A program made the translations under genes and the position numbers. From the NCBI RefSeq assembly GCF_040427915.1, contig NZ_JBETXJ010000002.1, positions 1,054,001-1,118,000 of the forward strand: a stretch of 64,000 nucleotides of DNA. Reading direction: 5' to 3'. How positions within the stretch are numbered: the first letter of the stretch is position 1; every line of letters starts with the position of its first letter. This document shows positions 9,313-18,537 of the stretch, in pieces. A model generated the notes under the pieces. It was given only the letters and a program-made list of their open reading frames with translations, had not been told where the DNA came from and did no database searches. The DNA comes from Gardnerella vaginalis (GTDB lineage Bacteria > Actinomycetota > Actinomycetes > Actinomycetales > Bifidobacteriaceae).

Positions 9313-9347
9313 AATGCCCGTCTAGTAAAAGTCTAGACGGGCATTTT
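9313..9347 (+). terminator. Rho-independent terminator after hpf
   Basis: Perfect 13-bp stem AATGCCCGTCTAG / CTAGACGGGCATT with a 7-base loop, ending in TTTT. It separates hpf from secA. Confidence 0.9.
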
Positions 9348-9461
9348 ATGCGTAGCATCAGACTCGCTATCTTATAAAAATCGCAGCCGTCGCGTAATAT
9401 AGGCACAGTTTACGTCTATATTGGCTAGCCGAATAATAGACACGACCTAAGGGAGCTAAAC

Positions 9462-12260
9462 GTGGTAGATATCGTCGATAAAGCCTTGCGCATGGGTGAA
9501 GGCCGTCAATTGAAGCGCCTTGAGAATGTTGCAAAGGCTGTGAATGCGCTAGAAGATGAGATTTCTGCGCTTTCCGATGAAGAGCTTAAAGGGCAAACGG
9601 CAAAATTCAAGCAGAAGTTAGACAATGGTGCGAAACTTGATGATTTAATGCCAGAAGCATTTGCTACAGTAAGAGAGGTTTCAAAGCGTACTCTTGGTCA
9701 GCGTCACTTTGACGTTCAGCTCATGGGCGGTGCAGCATTGCATTGGGGCAATATTGCAGAAATGAAGACTGGTGAAGGTAAAACACTTGTTGCCACATTG
9801 CCTAGCTATTTGAATGCTTTGGAAGGCAAAGGCGTTCATGTTGTTACCGTTAACGACTATCTTGCTAGCTATCAGAGCGAGCTTATGGGTCGTATTTATC
9901 GATTCCTCGGTATGAGTGTTGGCTGCATTATTACGGATCAACAACCTCCAGAGCGTAGAAAGCAATACAACGCAGACATTACTTATGGAACTAACAATGA
10001 GTTTGGCTTCGACTATTTGCGCGACAATATGGCTTGGGAAAAGGGTGATCTTGTTCAGCGTGGTCACCATTACGCAATAGTCGATGAGGTTGATTCCATT
10101 CTTATTGATGAGGCTCGTACGCCACTTATTATTTCTGGACCAGCCGAAGGCGATGTTACGCGTTGGTATCGCGAGTTTGCAAAGCTTGTTTTAAAGCTTG
10201 ATCGCGATGTTGATTACAAGATTGATGAAAAGCGTAAGACTGCTGGTATTTTAGATTCAGGTATTGCAAAGATTGAAGATTACTTAGGTATAGAGAATCT
10301 TTATGAGCCAAGCAACACTGCTTTAATCGGATACTTGAATAATGCTTTGAAAGCTAAGGAATTATTCCTTCTTGATCGCGATTATGTTGTTACTAATGGC
10401 GAAGTTCTTATTGTTGATGAGCATACTGGTCGAGTTCTTCCAGGTCGTCGTTACAGCGATGGTTTGCATCAAGCGATTGAGGCCAAGGAGAATGTTGAAG
10501 TAAAGGCGGAAAATCAGACTTTCGCAACTATTACTTTGCAAAACTACTTCCGTATGTACGACAAGCTTTCTGGTATGACTGGTACTGCAGAAACAGAAGC
10601 CGCAGAGTTTATGGGAACATACAAGCTTGGTGTTCTTCCAATTCCTTCTAATCGTCCAGTTATTCGTATGGATAAGGATGATTTAATCTTCCGTACTAAG
10701 AAGGAAAAGCTTGCCGCTATTGTTCGAGATGTTGCTCAGCGTCATGCAAAGGGTCAGCCTGTTTTGCTTGGTACGGCATCGGTTGAATCTTCCGAAATCG
10801 TTTCTTCGCTTTTGGATGTTGCTCGTATACCTCATCAGGTGTTGAATGCTAAGCAGAATGCTAAGGAAGCAGCTGTTGTTGCTGTTGCTGGTCGTAAGGG
10901 TGCTGTGACTGTTGCTACAAACATGGCAGGTCGTGGTACAGATATTATGCTTGGCGGTAACGTTGAGTTCCTTGCAGATGCAAAGCTTAAGGCAGAAGGT
11001 TATTCTCCAGACGATACTCCAGAAGAGTATGAGAAGCGTTGGCCAGGAGTTTTGGCGGAAGTCAAAGAGCAAGTTAAAGACGAACATGAAGAGGTTAAGA
11101 AGCTTGGTGGCTTGTATGTTCTTGGCACTGAGCGTCACGAATCTCGTCGTATTGACAATCAGCTTAGAGGTCGTTCTGGCCGTCAGGGAGATCCTGGTGA
11201 GTCTCGTTTCTACTTGAGCTTGGAAGACGATTTAATGCGTTTGTTCAACACTCAGCTTGTTGCGCGCGTTATGGCTAAAGGTTTGCCAGAAGGTGAGCCG
11301 ATTGAATCCAAGTATGTTTCTAATGGTGTTCGTACGGCTCAAAAGACTGTTGAGGCTCGTAACTTTGAAATGCGTAAGAACGTTTTGAAGTACGATGACG
11401 TTATGAATAAGCAGCGTACTGTTATTTATTCAGAACGTCAGATTGTTCTTAAAGGTCAGGATATTCATGAGGATATTTTGAAGTTTATTAAGGACACTGC
11501 CGATAGTTATGTTCGCGGAGCTATGAACGGTTCAGATAAGCCAAAGAACTGGGATTGGGAAGGTCTTAAAGACGCTGTTAATGCTGTTATGCCAATTATT
11601 TTGGATTGGGATCAGCTGCGCTTGCAAATCGAGTCTCTTAAGGGAGAAAAAGCTGTTGAAGCTTTGCGAGACACTATAGTAGATGGCGTTATTACTATTT
11701 ACGCTGTGTTTGAAGAAAGAATGGGTTCTGATAACTTGCGCCAATTTGAGCGTAGAGTTGTCCTTGCTGTTCTTGATCGCAAGTGGCGCGAACATCTTTA
11801 TGAGATGGATTATTTGAAGGATGGTATTGGCTTGCGTGGTATGGGTCAGCGTGACCCTCTGGTTGAATACCAGCGCGAAGGCTTCCAGATGTATAACTCA
11901 ATGATTGAGGCAATTAAGGAAGAGTCTATTCAGCTTCTGTTCCGTATGAATCTCGAGCAGATTGTTGCGGAAACTGAAAACCAAGATGATTCTTATGTTG
12001 ATGCAAACATTGAGCAAGCAGAACAAGAAGAAGATGAGCATTCTGGAATCGTTGGTCCTGCTCCTATGAGCCATGCTGATGGTGAAGTGCCATTGAGCAA
12101 GCGTCCAAAGATTGAAGAATGGAAGACTCCTTGGGCTGATGGTCGTACGTTCCCAGGAACGAACAAGAATGATGAGTGCCCATGTGGCTCTGGCAGAAAG
12201 TACAAGTTATGCCATGGTCAGAACGAGGATCAGAATAATTTTGGTTCGAACGAAGATTAA
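9462..12260 (+). CDS. secA: Preprotein translocase ATPase SecA
   Basis: Motor ATPase that pushes preproteins through SecYEG. At 932 residues it is the canonical SecA. Walker A is MKTGEGKTL, the DEAD-type Walker B is [22 protein letters not shown], and helicase motif VI lies in [27 protein letters not shown] helical scaffold and preprotein-binding region follow. The C-terminal tail carries the zinc-binding motif [14 protein letters not shown] that binds phospholipid and SecB-like partners in the family. The start is GTG 9462 with AAGGGAGC about 12 bases ahead. It is followed by its own terminator, so it is probably monocistronic. Confidence 0.97.
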   Translation: MVDIVDKALRMGEGRQLKRLENVAKAVNALEDEISALSDEELKGQTAKFKQKLDNGAKLDDLMPEAFATVREVSKRTLGQRHFDVQLMGGAALHWGNIAEMKTGEGKTLVATLPSYLNALEGKGVHVVTVNDYLASYQSELMGRIYRFLGMSVGCIITDQQPPERRKQYNADITYGTNNEFGFDYLRDNMAWEKGDLVQRGHHYAIVDEVDSILIDEARTPLIISGPAEGDVTRWYREFAKLVLKLDRDVDYKIDEKRKTAGILDSGIAKIEDYLGIENLYEPSNTALIGYLNNALKAKELFLLDRDYVVTNGEVLIVDEHTGRVLPGRRYSDGLHQAIEAKENVEVKAENQTFATITLQNYFRMYDKLSGMTGTAETEAAEFMGTYKLGVLPIPSNRPVIRMDKDDLIFRTKKEKLAAIVRDVAQRHAKGQPVLLGTASVESSEIVSSLLDVARIPHQVLNAKQNAKEAAVVAVAGRKGAVTVATNMAGRGTDIMLGGNVEFLADAKLKAEGYSPDDTPEEYEKRWPGVLAEVKEQVKDEHEEVKKLGGLYVLGTERHESRRIDNQLRGRSGRQGDPGESRFYLSLEDDLMRLFNTQLVARVMAKGLPEGEPIESKYVSNGVRTAQKTVEARNFEMRKNVLKYDDVMNKQRTVIYSERQIVLKGQDIHEDILKFIKDTADSYVRGAMNGSDKPKNWDWEGLKDAVNAVMPIILDWDQLRLQIESLKGEKAVEALRDTIVDGVITIYAVFEERMGSDNLRQFERRVVLAVLDRKWREHLYEMDYLKDGIGLRGMGQRDPLVEYQREGFQMYNSMIEAIKEESIQLLFRMNLEQIVAETENQDDSYVDANIEQAEQEEDEHSGIVGPAPMSHADGEVPLSKRPKIEEWKTPWADGRTFPGTNKNDECPCGSGRKYKLCHGQNEDQNNFGSNED

Positions 12261-12283
12261 GTTTTAAGCTATAATCTTTAAAA

Positions 12284-12325
12284 AATGAGGCTGGAGCGTT
12301 TAATTAACGTCAGCCTCATTCTTTT
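12284..12325. terminator. Terminator between secA and the convergent membrane-protein gene
   Basis: Perfect 10-bp inverted repeat AATGAGGCTG / CAGCCTCATT with T-rich sequence after it on the plus strand and an A/T run on the other side. It can serve both convergent genes. Confidence 0.85.
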
Positions 12326-12337
12326 GTATAAATGCAC

Positions 12338-12880
12338 TTAAACTCGTGCGCCTTTGCCGTAGTCGTTGTAATCTTCACTAGAAGTATAATTTTTCTTTCT
12401 GCTCATAAGTAAGCCTGCAGATCCAATAAGAAACAGAAAAGCGCTTATGGTACCCGAGTATGCTGCGAAATAGGGCACTAACACGCTCAAAATTACGCCC
12501 AGAATGCCCAGAACAAGAATAGACCATAAAACTATGAGGGTAATAGAAATATTCTTAAAATGTGGGTTTGGTGGAACAAAATCATCTCCGTAAGAATCCA
12601 TTGTTTCATCAACATCTAACCAACTGGTCTTAACGTTATCTCTTGGACCAGCATTATTGTATGACGATATTTTAGTAAGCGGTTTTGTTGCCTGGCTAAT
12701 ACGTTTTTTAAAGATTTTTGCACTTTTGGATTTCTCTATTTCTTTAAAATCTTCTGCATGATCTCTAATAAAATCAGACCAATTCTCATTAAAAGAATTA
12801 TCGCCAAAAGAATCGTCATTATTGTTATTTGAGTTTTTGTCCTCAGGGTGAGGGGAGTTGGTATTCTTAGAAGGAGTCAT
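12338..12880 (-). CDS. Small membrane protein with two C-terminal TM helices
   Basis: 180 residues, no recognised family. The first 110 residues are hydrophilic, rich in Asn, Asp, Ser and Lys, and probably cytoplasmic. Two hydrophobic helices follow: ISITLIVLWSILVLGILGVIL and a second around YSGTISAFLFLIGSAGLLM. A basic SRKK stop-transfer segment comes next. The gene is divergent from plsC, with only 76 bases between the starts. A TATAAT lies two bases before the ATG on the minus strand, too close to act as the promoter for this start. No function is assigned. Confidence 0.7.
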   Translation of the reverse strand: MTPSKNTNSPHPEDKNSNNNNDDSFGDNSFNENWSDFIRDHAEDFKEIEKSKSAKIFKKRISQATKPLTKISSYNNAGPRDNVKTSWLDVDETMDSYGDDFVPPNPHFKNISITLIVLWSILVLGILGVILSVLVPYFAAYSGTISAFLFLIGSAGLLMSRKKNYTSSEDYNDYGKGARV

Positions 12881-12956
12881 AAATTATACTGTAGCAAGTC
12901 TGCTTGATTGCGTAATGATTCGCTTTTAGTAACTCTTGCTAGAAGGGGTTTTTAGA

Positions 12957-13646
12957 ATGTTGTATTGGTTCTTCGTAAAGGGGTTTGGATTTATTGCGCG
13001 TTTACGTATTAATCCTACTGCTCAAGGCGTTAACAACATTCCTAAAAAAGGTGGGGCTATTATTGCCGCAAATCATCTTGCCGTGATTGACGATGCACTT
13101 TTACCTCTTACATGCCCTAGGATGATTCATTTTATGGGTAAAGCTGAGTATTTTGAAGGCAAAGGATTAAAGGGTCGCTTTAAAAAATGGTGGTTTACGT
13201 CCGTTGGTGTATTCCCAGTGGATCGTTCTGGAGGCTCTAAATCTCTTGGGGCATTGAATCATGCTCGTGAGATATTAGAAAATGGACAGCTTTTTGGAAT
13301 TCATATTGAAGGAACTAGAAGTCCTGATGGAAGATTATATAAGGGACATACTGGTGCAGCTCGCTTAGCTTTAGAAACAGGATGCCCGATTGTTCCAGTT
13401 GCAATTATTGGTACTAGGGAATTGCAAAGGCATGGTCAGGTTATGCCTGCAAAAGGCTATACAAAGGCTATTTATGGTGAGCCTATTGAAGTTGAAAAAA
13501 TGAATCCAGAAGATATTACGCATGATATTCTTCGTGAGCTTACCGATAGAGTAACCAAGACAATTCAAAAAATGAGCGGTCAAGAATATGTTGACGAATA
13601 TGCTCAAACCGTTAAAAAGCGTATTATGGCAGAATCGGCGAAATAA
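12957..13646 (+). CDS. plsC: 1-acyl-sn-glycerol-3-phosphate acyltransferase
   Basis: Transfers an acyl chain to lysophosphatidic acid to make phosphatidic acid, at the inner face of the membrane. 229 residues. Catalytic motif I, NHX4D, is in AANHLAVIDDALL. Motif III is HIEGTRSPDGRLYKGHTGAARLA, and motif IV is CPIVPVAIIGT. A hydrophobic N-terminal segment (MLYWFFVKGFGFIA) can anchor the enzyme. ATG 12957 is supported by AGAAGGGG at 12941-12948; an upstream in-frame TTG at 12936 is not. The substrate chain length cannot be read from sequence. Confidence 0.92.
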   Translation: MLYWFFVKGFGFIARLRINPTAQGVNNIPKKGGAIIAANHLAVIDDALLPLTCPRMIHFMGKAEYFEGKGLKGRFKKWWFTSVGVFPVDRSGGSKSLGALNHAREILENGQLFGIHIEGTRSPDGRLYKGHTGAARLALETGCPIVPVAIIGTRELQRHGQVMPAKGYTKAIYGEPIEVEKMNPEDITHDILRELTDRVTKTIQKMSGQEYVDEYAQTVKKRIMAESAK

Positions 13647-13660
13647 GCTGATAAATTGTT

Positions 13661-13709
13661 TGTTGTAGGTTATTTGAGTAAAACATTTTCATTCAAACAA
13701 CCTACAACA
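13661..13709. terminator. Inverted repeat between convergent plsC and kinase genes
   Basis: TGTTGTAGGTTATTTGA pairs with TCAAACAACCTACAACA (one mismatch) around a loop of about 15 bases. It lies between two convergent genes and probably terminates one or both. T tracts beside the stem are short, so the call is moderate. Confidence 0.6.
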
Positions 13710-13783
13710 TAACTCACAACATTTCATACAACATTTTTTACAATGTGTATTGTTTATTAGCATTACCTATTTATTTGTATAAA

Positions 13784-16105
13784 TCAAATAACGGTTAATG
13801 TAACAACTGTTGGGTTTCCGCTTTCATCAAGAACACGAACTTGTGCACCAGGAGCTACAGACTGGAATCTTACCGTGTGCATAAAGTCTCCAAGCGGAGC
13901 AGAAACATTTACTTTTAGTCCGAGGGCTTCAAGAGTTTTTCGAGCGTCGTTAGCATTTTTATTGCGAACATCTGGCATAGTAACAGTTCTTGGACCTTTA
14001 GAAACAACGACATTGAGTTTATCTCCCCAATGAAGTTGCGCTCCTTTTTCTACAGATGTGCTAATAATTTTGCCTTTTTCAACGGTATCATTGAACTCTT
14101 CGCTGTATGTTGGAACAAGTTTTGCATCGTTAAATGCTTTATCTGCATCTTCTTTTGTTCGGTTAACAACATCTGGCATAGAAACAGGCATAGGGCCTTT
14201 AGACAATACAACAGTAATGTTCTTATTGTGATTCATTTGCATTCCTGGTGTTGGAGAAATTTCTACAACACAGCCTTTAGGAACATCTAATGAATAAACG
14301 TCGTTGCTTTCTTTGTGATTAATAGAAGTAAAACCAGCTTTGCGTAAGGCTTTTATAGGATTCTTACCAGTTGTTGATGTTGGATCGATAATATCTTCAG
14401 GAATTGTAGATTGTCGTATTCCTTTTGACACAATAACATGAACTTTATTATTTCCGTGTTTAGATACATGACCGCCACTGAAATCAGGATTAGTGGAAAT
14501 AATGTTTCCAGAAGGTATATTATCGCTAAATTCTTTTTGAACAGAATAAGGAATATTGGATATTTTAAGAGTTTGCTCGTAATCAAACCATGGAATATTT
14601 GTGATTTTGCAAGCTTCTTGTGTTTTGCATGACTGCGTATTTGGTTTCGGCAAAGACCAGTAGCTTCCAGGTCCTAGATAATACCAGTAAGAACCAAATG
14701 CGATTGCTGCTGCAATAACTGCCGCGCTGCTAACAGCTATAATAACAACTTTATTGTGTAATTTTTTATGATTAAAGTTTTGACTTTTACCGTCAGTGCT
14801 TAAATCATTCTTATTAAATTGAGGCGCACGCATAGCAATAGTTAGCATATTGCTATCATTAAAATCTTCAAGTTGATTCACACTGTTTGAAGAATTTTGA
14901 CTATTGGAATAGTTAAAATCACTGTTACTGTTTTTTTGAACTATTGTCATAGTTGCATCAATATCAGCTGTTTTGTCAATATCAGTTGTTTTATCAATGT
15001 CTTTAGTTTTAGACAATACCTCATTTCCAATATTGTTAGAATTAGAACTACTCTGATTTACATTCTCTTTATTAACTTTATCAGCATTATTCGCATCGTT
15101 CGCATTAGGAGGAAGAGGTATGCTAGAGTAATTTCTTTTATCGAATTTATCTGAATCAGACATTCTATTTTCAGTTTTGATTGCGTCTAAAGTCGTATTT
15201 AAAAGTTGATCTTCATTATCGTAATTTGGATTAAACTTATATTGCCAATCTTCTTTAGGCATATTAGCGCAAATTTGTCTAAGCATACTAAGTGCTTTAG
15301 AAGCGTCACTCGGTCTTTTTTCCATTTCTCGAGCAGTAATAGATGCAAGAAAATCAGCTATAGAAGAGTTGATATCGCTACAAATTGTTTTTATAGATGG
15401 AGTGTCTTCATGAACATGCTTAAAAACAAGCGTAACAGGATTATCTGCGCTAAAGGGAACACGCCCAGCAAGCATTTCCCAAGCCATCATTCCAGCAGAG
15501 TATAAGTCTCCTTGAGGAGTGGCAAGATTCTTTTCAATCATTTCTGGAGCTAGATATGCGGCGGTTCCAAGAAGAAGACCAGTAGAAGAAAGTGTAGCTT
15601 GCGATATAGCACGAGCAAGACCAAAATCAGTTATTTGCACGTGACCGCGGTCGTTAATAAGAATATTTTCTGGTTTAATATCTCTGTGTACAACACCAGC
15701 AAGGTGTGCGGATGCAAGACCATCTAAAGTTTCCGCGAGAACTCGAAGAGTGTCTTTTAGGCTAAATGTGCCATATTTGTTCATTTCGTATCTAAGATTT
15801 ACTCCATGAACATATTCCATCACCAAGTAGTCAAGTCCTTCAAATTCGCCAGTATCGTAAACCTGAACAATATGAGGATTCGCTATTGCAGCGGCAGATG
15901 TAGCTTCACGCCTAAATCTTGCAATAAATTGCTCTCTATGTATTCCTTGAGCTAGTTGAGTATGCATGATTTTAAGCGCAACTGGGCGATTAAGACGCTC
16001 ATCTTGCGCTTGATAAACGGTAGCCATGCCGCCTTCTGCTATCTTCCGCATTATGCGATAGCGATTCTCAATACACATTCCTGGTTGCGCTTGAACTTCA
16101 CTCAT
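13784..16105 (-). CDS. pknB: Ser/Thr protein kinase with four PASTA domains (PknB-like)
   Basis: Membrane receptor-like kinase of 773 residues that senses peptidoglycan fragments or lipid II and controls growth and division in Actinobacteria. The kinase domain (about 12 to 275) has the glycine loop IAEGGMATVYQA, catalytic Lys in PVALKIMHT, HRDIKPEN, and DFGLARA followed by an activation loop. A long Asn/Asp/Ser-rich juxtamembrane region follows (about 300 to 445), then one TM helix at about 453 to 475. Outside are four PASTA repeats, each ending in a VHVIVSKG, VVLSKGP or VVVSKGP type strand. The next gene upstream is a polyprenyl diphosphate synthase on the same strand. Confidence 0.95.
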   Translation of the reverse strand: MSEVQAQPGMCIENRYRIMRKIAEGGMATVYQAQDERLNRPVALKIMHTQLAQGIHREQFIARFRREATSAAAIANPHIVQVYDTGEFEGLDYLVMEYVHGVNLRYEMNKYGTFSLKDTLRVLAETLDGLASAHLAGVVHRDIKPENILINDRGHVQITDFGLARAISQATLSSTGLLLGTAAYLAPEMIEKNLATPQGDLYSAGMMAWEMLAGRVPFSADNPVTLVFKHVHEDTPSIKTICSDINSSIADFLASITAREMEKRPSDASKALSMLRQICANMPKEDWQYKFNPNYDNEDQLLNTTLDAIKTENRMSDSDKFDKRNYSSIPLPPNANDANNADKVNKENVNQSSSNSNNIGNEVLSKTKDIDKTTDIDKTADIDATMTIVQKNSNSDFNYSNSQNSSNSVNQLEDFNDSNMLTIAMRAPQFNKNDLSTDGKSQNFNHKKLHNKVVIIAVSSAAVIAAAIAFGSYWYYLGPGSYWSLPKPNTQSCKTQEACKITNIPWFDYEQTLKISNIPYSVQKEFSDNIPSGNIISTNPDFSGGHVSKHGNNKVHVIVSKGIRQSTIPEDIIDPTSTTGKNPIKALRKAGFTSINHKESNDVYSLDVPKGCVVEISPTPGMQMNHNKNITVVLSKGPMPVSMPDVVNRTKEDADKAFNDAKLVPTYSEEFNDTVEKGKIISTSVEKGAQLHWGDKLNVVVSKGPRTVTMPDVRNKNANDARKTLEALGLKVNVSAPLGDFMHTVRFQSVAPGAQVRVLDESGNPTVVTLTVI

Positions 16106-16195
16106 GTAGTAAATCCCTTATACGCGTATTAAACCAACTACCTAAAAGTGTACAGGCAATACAGTATCCACTAAATATTTAGTATATCAGTGATT

Positions 16196-17296
16196 TTACT
16201 GCCATTCTCTAGGAATGAATTTGCTAGAAACCTCGTTCAATATGGATTTTCCAAATTCAGATAATGTACTGTTATCTATTTTTTCTTGCGATTCAACCCA
16301 AAGATTGTGAATGCGCTTTTTAGACTTACTTATAGCACCACTCTGATTGAAAATGTTAATAATCCTATTAACATCATCTTCATTGCGATTATTAGAGTTA
16401 TAAGCATCTATCAAAAATAGACGATCTTCGCTTGAAGAAAGATCTAGAGCATCAGCCAAAAGGACAGTGCGTTTACCTTCTCGAATATCGCCTCCAATAG
16501 GCTTTCCAGTGTGAGCAGAATCTGAAACAATATCAATAAGATCATCTGCGATCTGAAAAGCAATTCCCAATGGTTCACCAATATCATTCGCCAACTTAAT
16601 AGCATAATTTTTATTAAGTCCAGCAGATAAAAATCCGAGCGCAAGTGGAGCTATAGTTGTGTAACTTGCAGTTTTCCAACGAAAAACATTTATTGAGGAT
16701 TCTGCTAGTTTCTTTGGATTTTTAAGGCTCATCATTTCTATGGAAAGATCTAAAACTTGACCAATACCAACATTTCTTTGCATATTTGCAAACTCGCCTA
16801 AAACTTCTTGAGGATTATGCAAATTAGTACATGCTTTTCTAGTTATGTCAAAGCTTTGAGTTGCTAAAATATCTCCAAGCATTAATCCAAGTCCAATGCC
16901 GATATGCTTGCTATTGCACGCTTTGCTCAATGCACAATATGCGCTTGGTTTTCCTCGTCTTAAAGCAGATTCGTCGATTATATCGTCATGTACAAGTGCT
17001 GCAGTTTGAAAGACTTCTAAAGCACATGCAACATCTAGCATTGCGCAATATGCAGTGTCTTTAGAGCAGTTACCGCGTACTGCATCGAAAGCTTCTAAAG
17101 CTAAGTAAGCTCTGAGTCTTTTGCCGCCTTCGCTAGAAGAAATTGCTTGTTTCACTACATCTTTAAGTGTTTTATCACAACTAGAAATGAGGTTTTTACA
17201 AGCTAAAGAATTAAATTGGTCATAAATTAATTCGCTTATACGCGTCTCTATACATGACTTTTGCGAATCTAAACTCATATTAAGAGTTATCCACAT
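16196..17296 (-). CDS. Polyprenyl (geranylgeranyl-type) diphosphate synthase
   Basis: All-trans isoprenyl diphosphate synthase that condenses IPP with an allylic diphosphate. The first Asp-rich motif is in LVHDDIIDESALRRGKPS and the second is QIADDLIDIVSDSAHTGKP, both needed for Mg-diphosphate binding. At 366 residues it is normal to slightly long for the family. The product chain length (C15 to C40 or more) cannot be fixed from sequence. The start at 17296 has AAGG only two bases ahead; an ATG seven codons later is the alternative. The first start region contains TTATCCACA, a DnaA-box-like 9-mer. Confidence 0.9.
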   Translation of the reverse strand: MWITLNMSLDSQKSCIETRISELIYDQFNSLACKNLISSCDKTLKDVVKQAISSSEGGKRLRAYLALEAFDAVRGNCSKDTAYCAMLDVACALEVFQTAALVHDDIIDESALRRGKPSAYCALSKACNSKHIGIGLGLMLGDILATQSFDITRKACTNLHNPQEVLGEFANMQRNVGIGQVLDLSIEMMSLKNPKKLAESSINVFRWKTASYTTIAPLALGFLSAGLNKNYAIKLANDIGEPLGIAFQIADDLIDIVSDSAHTGKPIGGDIREGKRTVLLADALDLSSSEDRLFLIDAYNSNNRNEDDVNRIINIFNQSGAISKSKKRIHNLWVESQEKIDNSTLSEFGKSILNEVSSKFIPREWQ

Positions 17297-17456
17297 GCCT
17301 TAGACATTACAAAATGAGTATTTTTCTAGTATTTTCTAGGATTTTATAGCCTTTAACCACATTGCGTTATTTTTATTGCACTAATTTATTTCTGCTGCAA
17401 AACTCTTATTACCAAGTCAAAAACAGTATAAAACACAACAAAAATAAGGAGGAATT

Positions 17457-18395
17457 ATGCAAATAAAAAGTGAATTGGAAAACAAGCAAGTTTTTGAAGA
17501 TAATGATCATGAATATTCAACTTTGAAAGAATTAACAAATTTATATGCTGCAGGTATGTTTTGCGGAATGTCTGAAGAGTACTTTGCTATGACTTGTGTT
17601 GCTGGAAATAGTATAGAAAAAGTGAATATCAGTAATGTTCCAAAAGAATGTATGACAGTTTTAGATATTCCTAAAGATTATGTTAACAAACATCATAATT
17701 ATGAAGATTATTGGATTAAATGTCTTAGAGATTTAATGCCAGATCTTTTTGAAAAATACATAGGCATAGATTATATGAGCAAAAATTTGAATGTTAAAAA
17801 AGAGGAAGCCGTATTTTCAAGTTATGATATTTTTGTTACACAATCTATACGAAACTGGCATAACATGGTTTCTAAAAAAGACGGCAATATTGTGGGTTAT
17901 GACTTAATAATGTTGCCGATTGCAATGTTAAATAACATTAATGTTCGAGATACTCTGCTTGTGTCTTTACTAGACAGTAAAGGCGAGTATTACAATATAA
18001 ATGATCTGCTCGTGCTAGCTTTAGCTCCACGAGAAAAAGAAAGATCTAAGGAATTAAGAGATTTTCTAGAAGAAAAATTTAACGAAGAATATGAGCTGCC
18101 TGATATTCGTAAAGCGCTAAACGTTGTTAACTTGCTAAAAGCTATGATTTATGTTGTAGATAATAATCCTAAATTAAAAGTACAAGTTTACGCATTAATG
18201 TCTTATATAAGCTGGTGGTTTAAGCTAGGGGATGTTGAAAAATACGTTTCAATGGCGCTAGAAATCGATCCTGATTGTTCTATGGCTATGATTGTGGATA
18301 ATGCATACAAAAGTCATGTCGAGCCAGCATGGTGTAGAAAATTCGCCACGCCGCAAGTAGGGAAGCAGAAAAAATCGTCCTTAGAAGATGATTAA
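17457..18395 (+). CDS. DUF4192-like protein
   Basis: 312 residues with no signal peptide or TM helix. The C-terminal segment LMSYISWWFKLGDVEKYVSM and ALEIDPDCSMAM (residues about 245 to 285) resembles the tail of the actinobacterial DUF4192 family, which typically reads AWLxWxxGDxxxAxxAL. The N-terminal half is divergent and Lys/Glu/Asn rich, unlike high-GC homologues. Function is unknown in the family. An excellent ribosome site (AAGGAGGAATT) precedes ATG 17457. It lies directly upstream of sigA and ends about 20 bases before the sigA promoter, with no evident terminator between them, so readthrough is possible. Confidence 0.62.
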   Translation: MQIKSELENKQVFEDNDHEYSTLKELTNLYAAGMFCGMSEEYFAMTCVAGNSIEKVNISNVPKECMTVLDIPKDYVNKHHNYEDYWIKCLRDLMPDLFEKYIGIDYMSKNLNVKKEEAVFSSYDIFVTQSIRNWHNMVSKKDGNIVGYDLIMLPIAMLNNINVRDTLLVSLLDSKGEYYNINDLLVLALAPREKERSKELRDFLEEKFNEEYELPDIRKALNVVNLLKAMIYVVDNNPKLKVQVYALMSYISWWFKLGDVEKYVSMALEIDPDCSMAMIVDNAYKSHVEPAWCRKFATPQVGKQKKSSLEDD

Positions 18396-18416
18396 CTTCT
18401 TAAGTAAAAGTTGCCC

Positions 18417-18445
18417 TTGCCATAACTATGCCTTTGTGGTATAGT
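18417..18445 (+). promoter_or_regulatory. sigA promoter
   Basis: TTGCCA (18417-18422) and TATAGT (18440-18445) are separated by exactly 17 bp, a near-consensus housekeeping promoter. The transcription start would be near 18452, giving a leader of about 85 bases before the sigA TTG start. Confidence 0.8.
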
Positions 18446-18487
18446 AAGATGCCTTTAAAGGGCATAGCAAGGTATGGTGAATGCCTT
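18428..18487 (+). repeat. Three ATGCCTT direct repeats phased over the sigA promoter
   Basis: ATGCCTTT occurs at 18428-18435 (promoter spacer) and 18449-18456 (around the start point). ATGCCTT occurs at 18481-18487 (leader). Start-to-start distances are 21 and 32 bases, close to two and three helical turns. An inverted partial copy, AAGGGCAT, lies at 18458-18465. This may be an operator or a leader RNA structure. Confidence 0.6.
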
Positions 18488-18537
18488 AATATGGCGGATT
18501 ACTTTGCGCATAGCAGGGAATCTACAGGAGGAAAAGT

